Part shown: one piece after another, positions 26,301 through 37,376 of the stretch
Layout of the letters: every line of letters starts with the position of its first letter
Numbering within the stretch: the first letter of the stretch is position 1
NCBI GenBank assembly: GCA_022113835.1
Contig: JAILWY010000001.1
Coordinates: 9,300,001-9,364,000, forward strand
DNA length: 64,000 nucleotides
Direction of reading: 5' to 3'
Source of the DNA: Atopsyche davidsoni
Taxonomy: Eukaryota; Arthropoda; Insecta; Trichoptera; Hydrobiosidae
The notes under the pieces: model-generated
What the model was told of the DNA's origin: nothing
Seen by the model: only the letters and a program-made list of their open reading frames with translations
Databases searched by the model: none
Position numbers and translations under genes: made by a program

Positions 26301-29300
26301 TGGTTATAAAGAGATTTACGACCTGAAGAGGAACTTTTTTAACAGGCTAATGTTTAAAAAAATGCTACAATTTTGACAAGTAACATTTAAATATAGAGGC
26401 AGAAGTCAATACTCAACACATTTCCGTGTGAATAACCTGAAAAACGTTTGCAACTGATTAATGCCATTTTTTTTTATTCTTGATAATCAATTAACTGTTG
26501 TTCGTACGCAGCAAATAATATACCACATCTATCTTAAATATATAACTTGATCTTTTTTGAATCTACATGCATGATCATAAAAAAATCGTGGTTTTTTGGG
26601 ATTATTCATACACCTGTATTTTAAGAAATATACCTAACAAAAAAAAAAGAAATTTTAACCACAAAAGTACATAAATATATTTATTATATTAATTAACCTA
26701 ATATATGTATCAGGTCTTTTGATTAGAAAGCGATCGTTTTTTAACAACTTAGACTGTGGGGAAATTGATCTCTTAAATAGAAACAAATATGATAATAATA
26801 CGGTGTGTATTTAAAAAATATATAAAATCGGTGAAACTTTTATGGTTATTATAGATTTTTTTTTATAATATTAAGAAATGTAAATTTAGGATACATCCTG
26901 TTTTTTTTCAATGTTTTGTTTTACAATACGACGGTACATTATAATGATTTGTGTTATAAATCAAACCTGTTTATAGTTGTAATAATTTAAACCATTATTG
27001 GTGGTTAAGAATTAACATTAAATAAAATAAAAGCATTCCATTAAAAATGACACACATGACAAGATAATCAAGATAGTAATCCGTCATTTTAAAAATTTAT
27101 CGTAATACATTTAAAACCATTTTATTTAGCGTGTCCTTTTATTTTCCGAGTAATCATAGTAATGTATTTCTACGATATCTCAAAAAAAAAGCGTAACTAC
27201 TCGTATTACAATTTATTATGCCAAAAAAACTTTTCACTATAAGCATCAATTTATTCACATGATTTCTGAAATAATATCTGAAACGCCCTGAGGCAGGAAA
27301 ATTTAAAGTCTTTGCTTTATTGCTTATCAACTTTTTTCCACAAATATGTAGAGGGATTATGAAAAAGCTCTTAGCCGACTTTTGAAACAATAAAGATTAA
27401 AGTTACCTAACAGAAATTCTATGCAGGTCATTTAGCAGTAATAAAAGAATTTATTTTTAGGTTTCTTAAATTGTTGTGAGACATGCACCGCTCTAATAAA
27501 TTACTAAATATATATGTGCTCTGTGAATTCAAGCCAGAACTCTATAAACACATAGCGTTTTAAATCGGCCATAGCCAGTACTGAATCCGGTCTATGTTTT
27601 AATGGTGTAAGTCTTCCAGGGACCTGACAGGAGTGGGCTGCAAGTATACGAAAACAAATCGCTTTTAGATTAAAAATCTTCTACGCTCTTCATACGACTA
27701 CTATTCTGCGAAGACTTCATACTGCTCTACAAGGAGTGACTTGAACACTACACTTGATAGTGCCGAATCTATCTCCATTAGCCGACGGAATCAATACAAA
27801 CAATAAAAAAAGACTGTATACTTAATTATAAAAAATAAATATTATATAGGGCTTAAATATGTAATTGAAATAAGTTCTTGCGCTGAATTAAATAATAGAA
27901 GTAAGGAATAAGCAATATAAATATTTTGAGTAGATAAAATTATATATAAGCAAATTATTTGAAATTTTTTATTTACTTAATTGTATTTTTAGCAATTATT
28001 AAAAATCATCTTTTAAAAAAATTGTTTGTTACTATATTTATGATGCAACCGGTCACAAGTCCTTTAAAAATTGTACTTATATATACACAAGCGCATAGTC
28101 CAGTGCGTGTGGCTTGCGATAAAATCTTTATAAATGCACACTCACGTATCAACCAATTGCATGAATAATTTTAAAGCTTTCAGCTTTTTTACGAAAACAC
28201 AGTAACCTTAATGGCGTATCTATCAAATCTAGCGGGTGAAATTTTTTTTTTTCTAAAATGCATAACATATTTTACTTTTGCTGAAAATATAAAAGAACCA
28301 CATAAGTCGTCAAGCAAAGCATAAGGTTGGATCAGTGCTAGATTAAGTTATACTCTTGAAATGTCAGCTTAAGTCTCCCTGCAATATTTCATAAAATGAA
28401 ATACATTTATTTAGTGTTACTGGATCATAATTTATTGCTTTTGGTCATTTTATATTATGAGTATCATAGTTGAATTTATATAAATTACAAGAATCAATAC
28501 AACGGATTAACGACCAATTAATAATTCAGAATCAGATGGCTACTTGCATAAGCCTAGCCGGCTCGGGTATCTTTCTACATGTCCGTCGGACTTAACGTGG
28601 TTTTAATGTTGAAATAATCTATTTTCTTCTGTCCTTATACTCTAGAATTTAGATTCATTTCATTGTAAGCAACTTCTAGACTGCAACTCGTGACTACATT
28701 TCCTATTTGTTTTCTCAAAAATTCAAAACTGAATATTCAACTTCCTGCTTTCGATTGTTACAAAATAAGTGGGACCGATGTTAATATTATTTTTTAGAGT
28801 ATTTCAAACAATATCTGAGTCTCTTTTGAAACTAAATATTCTTTCCAGTATTTTTTATTCAATACATATGTAATTATAGTGGCTAACAATACAACTTTTT
28901 ATTTCCCCGAAAGTGTGCTTATCGATTTATGAACATTTATACGATTATAATAGGATAATAAGTGTTTCACTAATAAAAAAGATAAAGTTGAACTTTTGGA
29001 GCTATTCGTGATCAAAATCAGTGGAAGTATTTTGTGAAAAATCATTCGTGAATTAAAATCGAAAAAAGTACTTATAATGTATCTGAAATCATTTGATGCA
29101 ATAATTTACTGATAAATAATGTAATATAATGATATTTTCTTTTAGATCAAATTAGACTTCTTTAATTTTTTTTTATTCTACATGCATATTCTTTAAAGCA
29201 AACCGATTTATTGCCGTCGGACTGAAACTTTAGGTACCTAACTTTTCTCGGGAATATTTTACTGACCTTTCCATACATGTTTTTTTTAAATTTCAACTAA

Positions 29301-30690
29301 TAAATTCGTGTTGTGAGTAAAAGCGGCAAGAAGTCCGTGTTTTGCTGATAAATATAATAATATTATATAGTAAGTCAAACTATTTTTATTTTTCAACAAT
29401 ATGATATATTTATGTGCAAAGTTCTATGTTTTATCAGAATGCTTTAAAATATTTAAAAATTTAAAAAATTTAATTTGTTTAGTCAAAAATAATTAAGTGA
29501 AAACAGTATGAAAATCTTTTTTGTGAAAAAAAAATTGTTCCAGTCACTGCAGCGCCCCTTTAGAATTTTGGATAAAAAGTCATAAAGTAAAATCACAAGA
29601 ACCGTTACATACGCACCCGTTGTCTACAAGCTACTGTACAAAAGTTTTATTTAATTTAAATAATATCAATTTTACACAATTATTATATTATTACTGTCCT
29701 GCAAAATCAAATTGGTGAAAATATAAGGCTGAAACATTTCAGAAGCGATTATTTACAAATAAGCAAAAAATTCTTACAAAAACTACTAACAAGAAATAAC
29801 GATAAATATTTCAGTATTTTTATGCGCACTGCGTAAGCGGGAGACATGTATACTCAGATAAGATAATTTAATAGTCAGAAAGTGGCCCCTCTCCGCCTAT
29901 CAGAGGCAGGGGTTGCAACGGAAAATTTTACAGGTAAGGGGGTGTGAGCAAAAGTTTGATACGTCTGAAACTGTAACCGTGTTTTTTATTCATAGTCTTT
30001 TTATTTACTCGGAAATAACTGAAAAAAACTTACTTTTTAACTCAAAAAGCGCTTACAAATTAATTGTATCATGGTGGTGTTATTATTTTTGCACGTTATT
30101 TATAAGTGTAATATTACTTTGCATACGTTTGTCATAATATTTGAAGAACCGAACTTAAAAAAACTTGGAAACCAAACTCTATCCCTGAATGTCAGTAAGC
30201 AATTTTGAAAATACTACATATTACTTACGCATGTATGTGGATAATAATACGTTGTTATTGTACGTATCTTTTTGATTTAAAAAATACACATTATAAAATA
30301 ATGTACAAACAATATAATGACAATACATCATGTCCGTAGGATCGTTATTAGTTTGACCATGATATCAAAGTGAATATATTATTCTATCATTGAGTCTACG
30401 TACACTTAAAGATACAAATCAACTCAAACAACCAACATATATTATTGAACAGAAATAAAACCGCACACACACACATAAAAATTACCTTTAATAGAAATTA
30501 TAAGTCCCGTGTTGATAAATCAACGTTTTCGCCCAAAGCACAGCTGCAATCCGGAGCCGGCAGATCGTGTCATCAAAAACTTTCTTCACAAAAACAAAAA
30601 CAAAGGCATGTACTCGTCTGAGGTATTGTCGCAATAGTTTTGATTTCGTTCGCGCACTTGTTACGTTTTACATTGTATGTTTTTTTGTTT
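17321..30690. other. AT-rich non-coding DNA, possibly 5' UTR intron of the minus-strand gene
   Basis: No exon, RNA gene or intact mobile element recognised over 13 kb. Small marked items are a Penelope-like terminal motif at 18.5 kb and a less AT-rich fragment at about 20555-20700 with a short open frame (containing DQEWTHLVSDLSWDENLK) that I cannot assign. A patch at about 27540-27800 is also less AT-rich and may be an old repeat. The acceptor in front of the exon at 17320 shows the minus-strand transcript must start further right. Confidence 0.45.
18506..18541 (+). repeat. Insect repeat-end motif (GAAGATGGCCCC ... GAAAC)
   Basis: The segment TTGAAGATGGCCCC, then AGTGCT, then GAAACC, is shared with an inverted second copy at 58281-58332. 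The arrangement TGA-N-GA, short stem, GAAA recalls the hammerhead-like core in terminal repeats of Penelope-like elements. The first core base is T instead of C, and no surrounding element is visible. Assignment is tentative. Confidence 0.3.
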
Positions 30691-30810
30691 GTTGGTTGCC
30701 GCAGCCGGGGGCGACGAGCTGCTTGGACGCCGGCGTCTCGACGACTGAAGCCCCGGCCCTGCAGGCCCGCCCCGCCGCACTCGGGACGCACTCCCGCGAA
30801 GGCTGTACAA
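30690..30810. promoter_or_regulatory. Isolated GC-rich island
   Basis: About 100 bases of strongly CG-rich sequence in AT-rich DNA. On the minus strand a plausible acceptor (tttaacatgtttgtacag) precedes it, so it could be a 5' UTR exon of the minus-strand gene, but no good donor follows. The plus-strand frame (QPGATSCLDAGVS...) has no recognisable domain. Exon or promoter identity is undecided. Confidence 0.25.
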
Positions 30811-31009
30811 ACATGTTAAACAACAATATACACCAAATAGATTACCCTGTTTGTTTTAATGTCGCAATTATACATATTAAGCTTTATTACATTTTTTATC
30901 AGCCTGATAAATATATATTATATTTTCACTAATGATCGAAGATTCAAACTATACCGCAAATATATAATAAATATTTTCTATGAACGTCAATCAAATGCGT
31001 ATTTATTAC

Positions 31010-31800
31010 TTACTAGCGGATACCCGGCGCGTGCTACTACGCTAAATAAAAATATAAAATAATAACTGTAACTTGTAATACGAATATTTTTGAATAATAT
31101 TTTTTTTCCCATATATAAACAGACCAACTCATTATGGTAAAACTCGTTGTGAATGACAGATAGTGATTTAGTTTTATGCGCGATCTTCACAATGTTCTTT
31201 TTTCAAATTTTTTGCGAGGAACGATATCGACTTTACAAGATGTTGAAAATTTTTGTATGGAAAATGTCAAAAATCGGCCTAATTAATAGACTGAATGTAT
31301 TTAATGCATTGTTTGAATAGTTTAAAACCATCTTAGTATTATTGGCTTTCAAATGAAACCGGTTTGCTAAAGCTTAGCGCAGCCTCATATGCGCTGATTT
31401 TTGAGTTTGTGTTTTATATAAGTATATATGTAGATAGATAAATTAATGACAGTTCTGTGTTTTTTTTGTGGCAGCCTGAATTATGCAACGGCAACTTGCC
31501 AGCCTGCATTTACAAACATCAATCTTAGTTTTTTTTTTGTTGGCAGCCTGCATATACGCGAAAATGTTAGTTCCTTTTTTGAAATGTCAAAATGTTGAAA
31601 CTTTTGTATGGGAAATGTAATTTGTATGGGAAACCGAATTTGATTATCAATTGTTAAATTTTAATAGCTTCAAACAACCTCAGTATTTTTGGCTTTTAAA
31701 TAAAACCAGTTTGGAGCACATCGGTTGGGTGGTTCTTGAGTCTATAGCGGCCTACCAACCGCCTGTCATGGAGTTTGTGTTTTATATATATAGATTACAG
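31010..31800. mobile_element. Fragmented LINE/SINE-like non-coding repeats
   Basis: The stretch TACTAGCGGATACCCGGCGCG near 31012 has the look of a common insect non-LTR or SINE segment. Two diverged related copies follow, about 31230-31440 and 31560-31797. Both contain TTTTGTATGG(A/G)AAATGT, then GGCTTT-AAAT-AAACC(A/G)GTTTG, and both end in GAGTTTGTGTTTTATATA. GCAGCCTG recurs between them (31471-31560). No coding frame is left. Clade assignment (RTE-like) is only a guess from remembered repeat style. Confidence 0.4.
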
Positions 31801-31809
31801 GTTTATATT

Positions 31810-32257
31810 ATTTACTAATATAATTATGCACATTAATTCACACATAGAAGATGATTTAAAGAAATTCTCAGAAAAATACCATCGTGATTTGTGTGGGATT
31901 TGAAACCCACATCTTCAGGCTTGCATGGCCGGTGTACTGACCATTGTACTAACGGATCACATCCATTAATGTGCCCAGGCCAACCAATATTTAGTCATTT
32001 GCAAGCACTGGACTTTTTAATCAAAGTAACAAGTGAAGCGTTTTTAATCCAGATTGGATTAAAAACGCTATGTAGAGTATGATTTTTAAAAATTCTCGAT
32101 TAATGGATGCGGTTCGTTAGTACAATGGTCAGTACACCGGCCATGTAAGCCTGGGGATGTGGGTTTCAAATCCCACACAAATCACGATGATATTTTTCTG
32201 AGAATTTCTTTAAATCATCTTCTATGTGTAAATTAATGTGCCTAATTATATTAGTAA
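31810..32257. repeat. Long inverted repeat (fold-back) with tRNA-like arms
   Basis: The left arm (about 31810-31967) is the near-exact reverse complement of the right arm (about 32096-32257), some 160 bp with only scattered mismatches. The loop is about 128 bp. Read on the plus strand, the right arm contains a tRNA-like block: an A-box-like TTAGTACAATGGTCAG and a B-box-like GTGGGTTTCAAATCCCAC. The T loop has one extra base and no acceptor stem is visible, so this is a SINE head, not a working tRNA. The two heads face each other, which suggests two SINE copies inserted in opposite orientation or a fold-back element. Confidence 0.8.
32037..32069. repeat. Perfect 15-bp-arm hairpin inside the fold-back loop
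   Basis: The left arm AGCGTTTTTAATCCA (32037-32051) and right arm TGGATTAAAAACGCT (32055-32069) are exactly complementary with a 3-base loop. It lies close to the centre of the larger inverted repeat. Confidence 0.85.
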
Positions 32258-33898
32258 ATATTTTCTAATCAATTTTTAAAAATAGATAAATCAAGCATTT
32301 AAAAAAAATCAATCTCATTTCCTTAGTCAGAAAAATACGTGTCAAAACTCCATTCGTAAAACATAATGATATACCTGAGTATAATTTATTCATACTCACT
32401 AGCAAAATATCACATAAATCTATCAAATACCTTTTGCTCCAATTCAATGGGTCAACACTTGGAACATAAAATATTTTTATCATAGGATTTATTCATGATA
32501 ATGTAACAGAATTTGTTTTCGATGTGTCGTCACTTTCTATCTCACAGCGCTCAAGTTTGCAATACACCCCAATGGACTATTTTTTTTCTCATTCTTACAG
32601 TTACAGTAGAATTACGTTTGTTTTTTTTTAATATCCAATTTTTAAATGAAAAAATAGCTATAGTAAAAATTGAGCTGGTGTTTGGTTAAAAAAATACGCA
32701 TCTGTAGGGGTGGGTATTCAAACGAAGGCTTACGTTAAAATTATGACGAGCGCCTTTTATCTCTCCATCAAAAGCAGTATCAATTTATTTCATTGTTTGG
32801 CGCAAAAGTGCTGCAAATTTACATCACACTCTGGGTAAATCGATGTTCATTCATCGATGAGCATTATCTTGGTGGTATGCCGAGACTTCAACAGCAGAGC
32901 AAACATTTCATACGCGTTATTAATAAAGATTGTTGAAAAAAAAATTACATTCATATTAGACGCACCAATTTAATATTAATAGCATTCCACGTTTATATGC
33001 CGGTTATTTTCAGAATAATAAAATTCTTACAAGCCCAGCCTGATTTTTGAGTTAACATATCATTACCGCTACAATGATATCTACTTTATGTAATAAAATA
33101 TTTAAGCCGACGTTTAAACGTCCGGTGTACGATTTTTCCTCCACCAAAGTTTTTGAAAATAAATAAAGTGTTTCCAGATAATTATTTTAAAAGAACTCAG
33201 CGTGCTATCGATTCTTTATAAAGATGTACGCGCACGTAAAACCAGATATTTTCAATAATCTATTTTCGTCCGCGTTATTACTTTTAACTTGTATTGTGTG
33301 AATCATTCCTCTACGCACCAAAATATTACTCACAAGTTCCGCTCGGCTTAAAGGGCGCATCCGGGAAATGGCGAAAAAAAAAAACGTTTACCCAATAAAG
33401 TTTTTATTCCAATCATGTGATTTACGACTCAACGCTTGAAATCATAGAGAACACGGAAAAACACATGTGATGCGCTTCGGGCTCTCGACTCACTACATAT
33501 TAATTTCCTGTGTAAGACAGCGTAAGTAGAAAATCTTGAATTAGGGAACGGCTGAGGAATATAAAACGACGCTAAAACAGTACACCAGAAAATAAAACAT
33601 TGTTTGTTTGTGCCAAATTTACGTTTTTTATATAATTTATCAAGGAAAAAGATAGCAAGTGATTTTATGGTATTTTCAAGGAGTGCCCTAGAACTACTTT
33701 TCTTTTTGTTCAGTCTGAACAAAAAGTAGTCTTGTACAGCTCTACGCTGCTTTCTATACATACGTGTTTTTTCTATTGTAAACAGATCAAATTTTCAGTA
33801 AAACTGAAAAGTTCAGCGTCTTTGCTATAAGGTTAACTGGTTTTTTAGGTTATTTCTTAATGAATTTATTTGACTTTTGAAAAACGACTACACACAAA

Positions 33899-33943
<45 letters not shown>

Positions 33944-36540
33944 CGATACACTCAAATTATATATTTTAATTTCAAAAACTTTTTGATCGTACAGATAAAG
34001 CCAACTGGAAAAAAATATGCTGCATTTGTGCTGAAAACGAAAGTGGGTTCCTGTCGCGTAGTAGCATCAGTTTAGATAACGAATCTGTACAAATTGCTTG
34101 ATATTTATTCTGAAACTGAAGCAATCACACACCACGTGATGCTGACAGGATAAAAAATGCTTTCCGGTGTCAAGGTCGGTGCTGAAGTGATCGCCTCCGA
34201 CCGGCGCGGCTCATTGTCGCTCGTCCGCACCGCGTAAACAAGAAAAATCCCGAAGAGCTACACTCGATCCTGCTTTATTAAAGTACAAACTAGATTTATT
34301 TGCTATCATTATAATTGAAAGCTATGTAAAATATCGATTATCAATTGATTTGTTATGAATATTTTATTTTAACCCACGAAATTAAAGTTATTAAAAAAAA
34401 TGTTCGTTTGGAATAAGCAGCTTTATTGGGTTGTTGAATTTAATATTACTCAAATATACATCGTTTTTATTCGCCGTTGGCTCTACTCATTACTTTTAAT
34501 TTCAAAACCAATGTTACATTAGAAAGATACTTTCACCTTGTGAAGGCCGCCCCCTTTACCTGTCGTGACAGTTTGAAAATGCTTTTCCCGGGCGGTAGTC
34601 GACTTTCTGCAACATGCTCGTATATAACAATAGACTGTAAAGCTTTTTCATTACGAAGTGATATTTTACTAATGATAATTATAATTTAAAAGCTGTGTTG
34701 TAAAAGCGGAAGTCGACTTTTTGAAATATATATTCGAGTATATCAATACACTCTAAAGTGTTTTTAATTGTTATTTATCTAAAGATAACACGAAAAATCA
34801 TCTACCACGAAATTTTTCAATGTCATCACAATCTCTTGTCTTTAGCGCATCAATTCTGTAATTCATTTTTAGTATTTATTAACATCCATCATGGTATACA
34901 ATTATACATTTATCCATTTGATGGATAATGAATATATAAAACCCCTAATGGGCACAAAAATAATTTGTTAAATTATAAATAATCAAAATGACAGTAAAAC
35001 TCCATAAAATAGCATAATTTTCCATCAAATCTTTATGACGCAGCAATGTAGGTGCCATTTAGAATACATCTATTCATGAATTAATACATAAAATAAAACG
35101 AATCATCTATAAAAAAATATAACATTAGAACAAATTACATTTGATGGTGACCATTTTTTAAATTTTTTATTTTACATCTCTGTAGCTATTGATTCACAGC
35201 GAAATATCAATAACTTTAAAAGTAAATATTCTTATTAAATAATAATCAAATTATTCAATACAACTATTATTAACAAAAAAATAATAATTGTAAATCATTT
35301 TTACGTTAGTTACATTGTTATTCGTTGGGAACATCATGACTTGTAAATTAATAAAATCGACATTTACAAAAGGTTAGTCATCCCTCAGTTTCATTGAATA
35401 CGTCCAAAATTTCCATTAAAATTTCAGAAAAGAATTCCTGTTAAAAAGTCATATTTTCAAGTAAAAAGTTTTCATCAAAATCAATGTGCGAGCAAGTTAA
35501 TGAAAAAAAAACTTTTCTTTGTGACTGAAAACACTGCAAAAATCGATGGAATAGTTTTCCAATTGGTCGTAAAAAAATTCTCGCAATAAAAAAGTGTTTG
35601 AAAAATTTCGTGTTATATTCGCAGAAATCTGTAAATAGGTAAGCTCAGACTTTCGTTTATGGCCAATATGTTTAATGCTTTTACAATTACTATTCATGAG
35701 TTTCAGCCATGGAACGCCCCACCAATCGTAGCTGCTATTCTATGAAACTTACGTACATAGTTACATAACAGTCAGCTGACGTACCGTATACCGTGAGTGT
35801 CCAAAAGAACTTTTAAAAATTCATATACGCCCGTTATAATTTTTGAAGGCCTTTGCGTAGGGAGTTTCTACCCTATAAAAGTCTGGGTGACGTGGTTTCA
35901 TAATAAAATAAATAAAGAGTAAATTTTATACCCCAGTAAACATTTGATTTTCCAAAAAATATATGCTTAGACTTTTAAATAATAAAACTGATCATTTAAT
36001 TTTATCGATTGTACAGCGTTGCTTTCGGTGCTAATTATTACTAATAATTTTTATTATTGTGAAATATGGTAAGAACATTGGTAATCGGTAAAATATAATA
36101 GCATCTATTTCTTGTCAATACTTATATTATTTCTTTATCAAATAAAAGCAAAAGAAGTAAAATTCTACAAGGTTGTCGAAAAACTTTCTTATGTGAAAAT
36201 ATTTATCCAAGGCTAAACCATTTTCCTCTTAGATCATTAATCCAATTTTAAAAGAAATATAAGGCTATTTTTTTTTTGTTGCTAGTTCAGCCAAAATGAT
36301 TATTTTTGTTTCGAAAATTGATATCCACGAAAACCTTCATGTCTTTATCGCTATATTTTATATCATGGTGTCATGCTAATAATGTAATAAAAAAAAAAAC
36401 ATTCCCCACAAAAATCAATAAAACAACAGAAAGTACAATAAGTTATGATATGTAATTTAAAAATACTGCAAACACAACAGAAAATGCCAATATTTGTTAA
36501 CGATCCAATCGTATATGAAAGCTACCGGACATGAACAGCA
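32258..36540. other. AT-rich non-coding DNA
   Basis: No gene recognised. It contains a 12-bp-arm palindrome with a single central base at 33702-33726, an (AT)n run at 33911-33938, a CG-richer patch at about 34140-34240 with a forkhead-like GTAAACAA, and a TATAAAAG at 35874-35881 with no recognisable downstream exon. The 110-codon minus frame at 33429-33761 has no domain and overlaps the palindrome. Confidence 0.5.
33911..33938. repeat. (AT)n microsatellite
   Basis: About 14 uninterrupted AT units. Confidence 0.9.
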
Positions 36541-36681
36541 CGTGTCGGCCCTTAATTACTCCCGGGAACCGATTATCTGTCGACACTCTGAAAGCGCCCG
36601 AGCTGCTGCTTATCAGAAATAGGATCAATCGTATAGGCATAGGATAAACATTTCATCGGTCAGTCACAAGGCAGCTTGCAT

Positions 36682-36709
36682 GTGCACAGTGCACAGTGCA
36701 CAGTGCACA
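36682..36709. repeat. Four tandem copies of GTGCACA
   Basis: Uninterrupted 7-bp units. Each contains the palindrome GTGCAC. Confidence 0.9.
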
Positions 36710-36729
36710 CTGAAAGCCTCGCTCCTCAC

Positions 36730-36781
36730 CCTCGCCCCTCCGAGCCGCCTCCGCGTGTCCTTGAAGAGATTGCAGCCCCGC
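36730..36781 (-). other. Candidate non-coding 5' UTR exon
   Basis: On the minus strand an acceptor-like cgacccttccag ends at 36782 and a strong donor AGG/gtgagg starts at 36729, framing 52 GC-rich bases. The signal-peptide exon at 17320 requires an upstream exon on this strand, and this segment could be one. The evidence is only two splice consensus sites and composition. Confidence 0.22.
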
Positions 36782-37194
36782 CTGGAAGGGTCGCGTGCAA
36801 CGGCTTATCGCCTGTATTTGTAAAGTCAAACAAAAGGACTTACGTAATTTGAATACACTACTGTAATTATTATAATATATTTTATTTTATTGTAACTGGA
36901 CTTAATACTTCACTTTTTACGCTGTTACTCAAATATTCAGTACAAAATATATATATATATACATAATTTAAAGCATACCCTGTTTTTTTATATTGACTTT
37001 TTCTATTTTGAAATATATATTACAGCAAAATAATTTTGGTACAATATTTTGCTTACTATTTTGGGCTCCACGACGGTACTCACAAAACTGGAGAAAATAA
37101 GTTTATTTGTAGTTTTGAGCAGTTATCAACTTTTATTGTAATCACCTCTTATTCAAGAACTCTTTGCTATTATATACATACTAGAAATGTAGCC

Positions 37195-37209
37195 CGTCAT
37201 AAAATGACG
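37195..37209 (-). other. Helitron 3' hairpin
   Basis: A 6-bp stem (CGTCAT/ATGACG) with a 3-base loop, 10 bases from the terminal CTAG at 37181-37184. Position and size fit the Helitron termination signal. Confidence 0.75.
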
Positions 37210-37376
37210 TATTCGATGAACGATGTAATAGTGTTTGAACATATGTTTGGCTGACAATTATATGAATATATTTTCTTTCATTTTGTACACATATATTTTG
37301 AATAAGTGGATATTAATTTCGAAAGCAATGCCATTCTATGAGCCATCACAAATGAGTGGTACATACCAATTTTTTA

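Larger units (their letters stand above)
36540..36800. promoter_or_regulatory. GC-rich island with a 7-bp tandem repeat
   Basis: A CG-rich stretch (CCGGACATGAACAGCACGTG, CTCGCCCCTCCGAGCCGCCTC) in AT-rich DNA. It contains an E-box CACGTG, four copies of GTGCACA (36682-36709) and a possible minus-strand non-coding exon (36730-36781). A promoter or 5' UTR exon of the minus-strand gene is possible. Confidence 0.28.

Noticed and set aside
30567..30932. 121-codon plus-strand frame across the 30.7-kb island
   Set aside because: It begins and ends in AT-rich sequence with no recognisable family. Kept only as a possible regulatory island or UTR exon.
32096..32180. Possible functional tRNA gene (anticodon-like TGT)
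   Set aside because: No acceptor stem, an extra base in the T loop, A instead of U before the anticodon, and an inverted copy nearby. It is a SINE head.
33429..33761. 110-codon minus-strand frame
   Set aside because: No domain, no splice signals, and its start overlaps a palindrome.
35874..35881. TATAAAAG as a promoter
   Set aside because: No initiator, island or exon follows; such motifs are frequent in AT-rich DNA.
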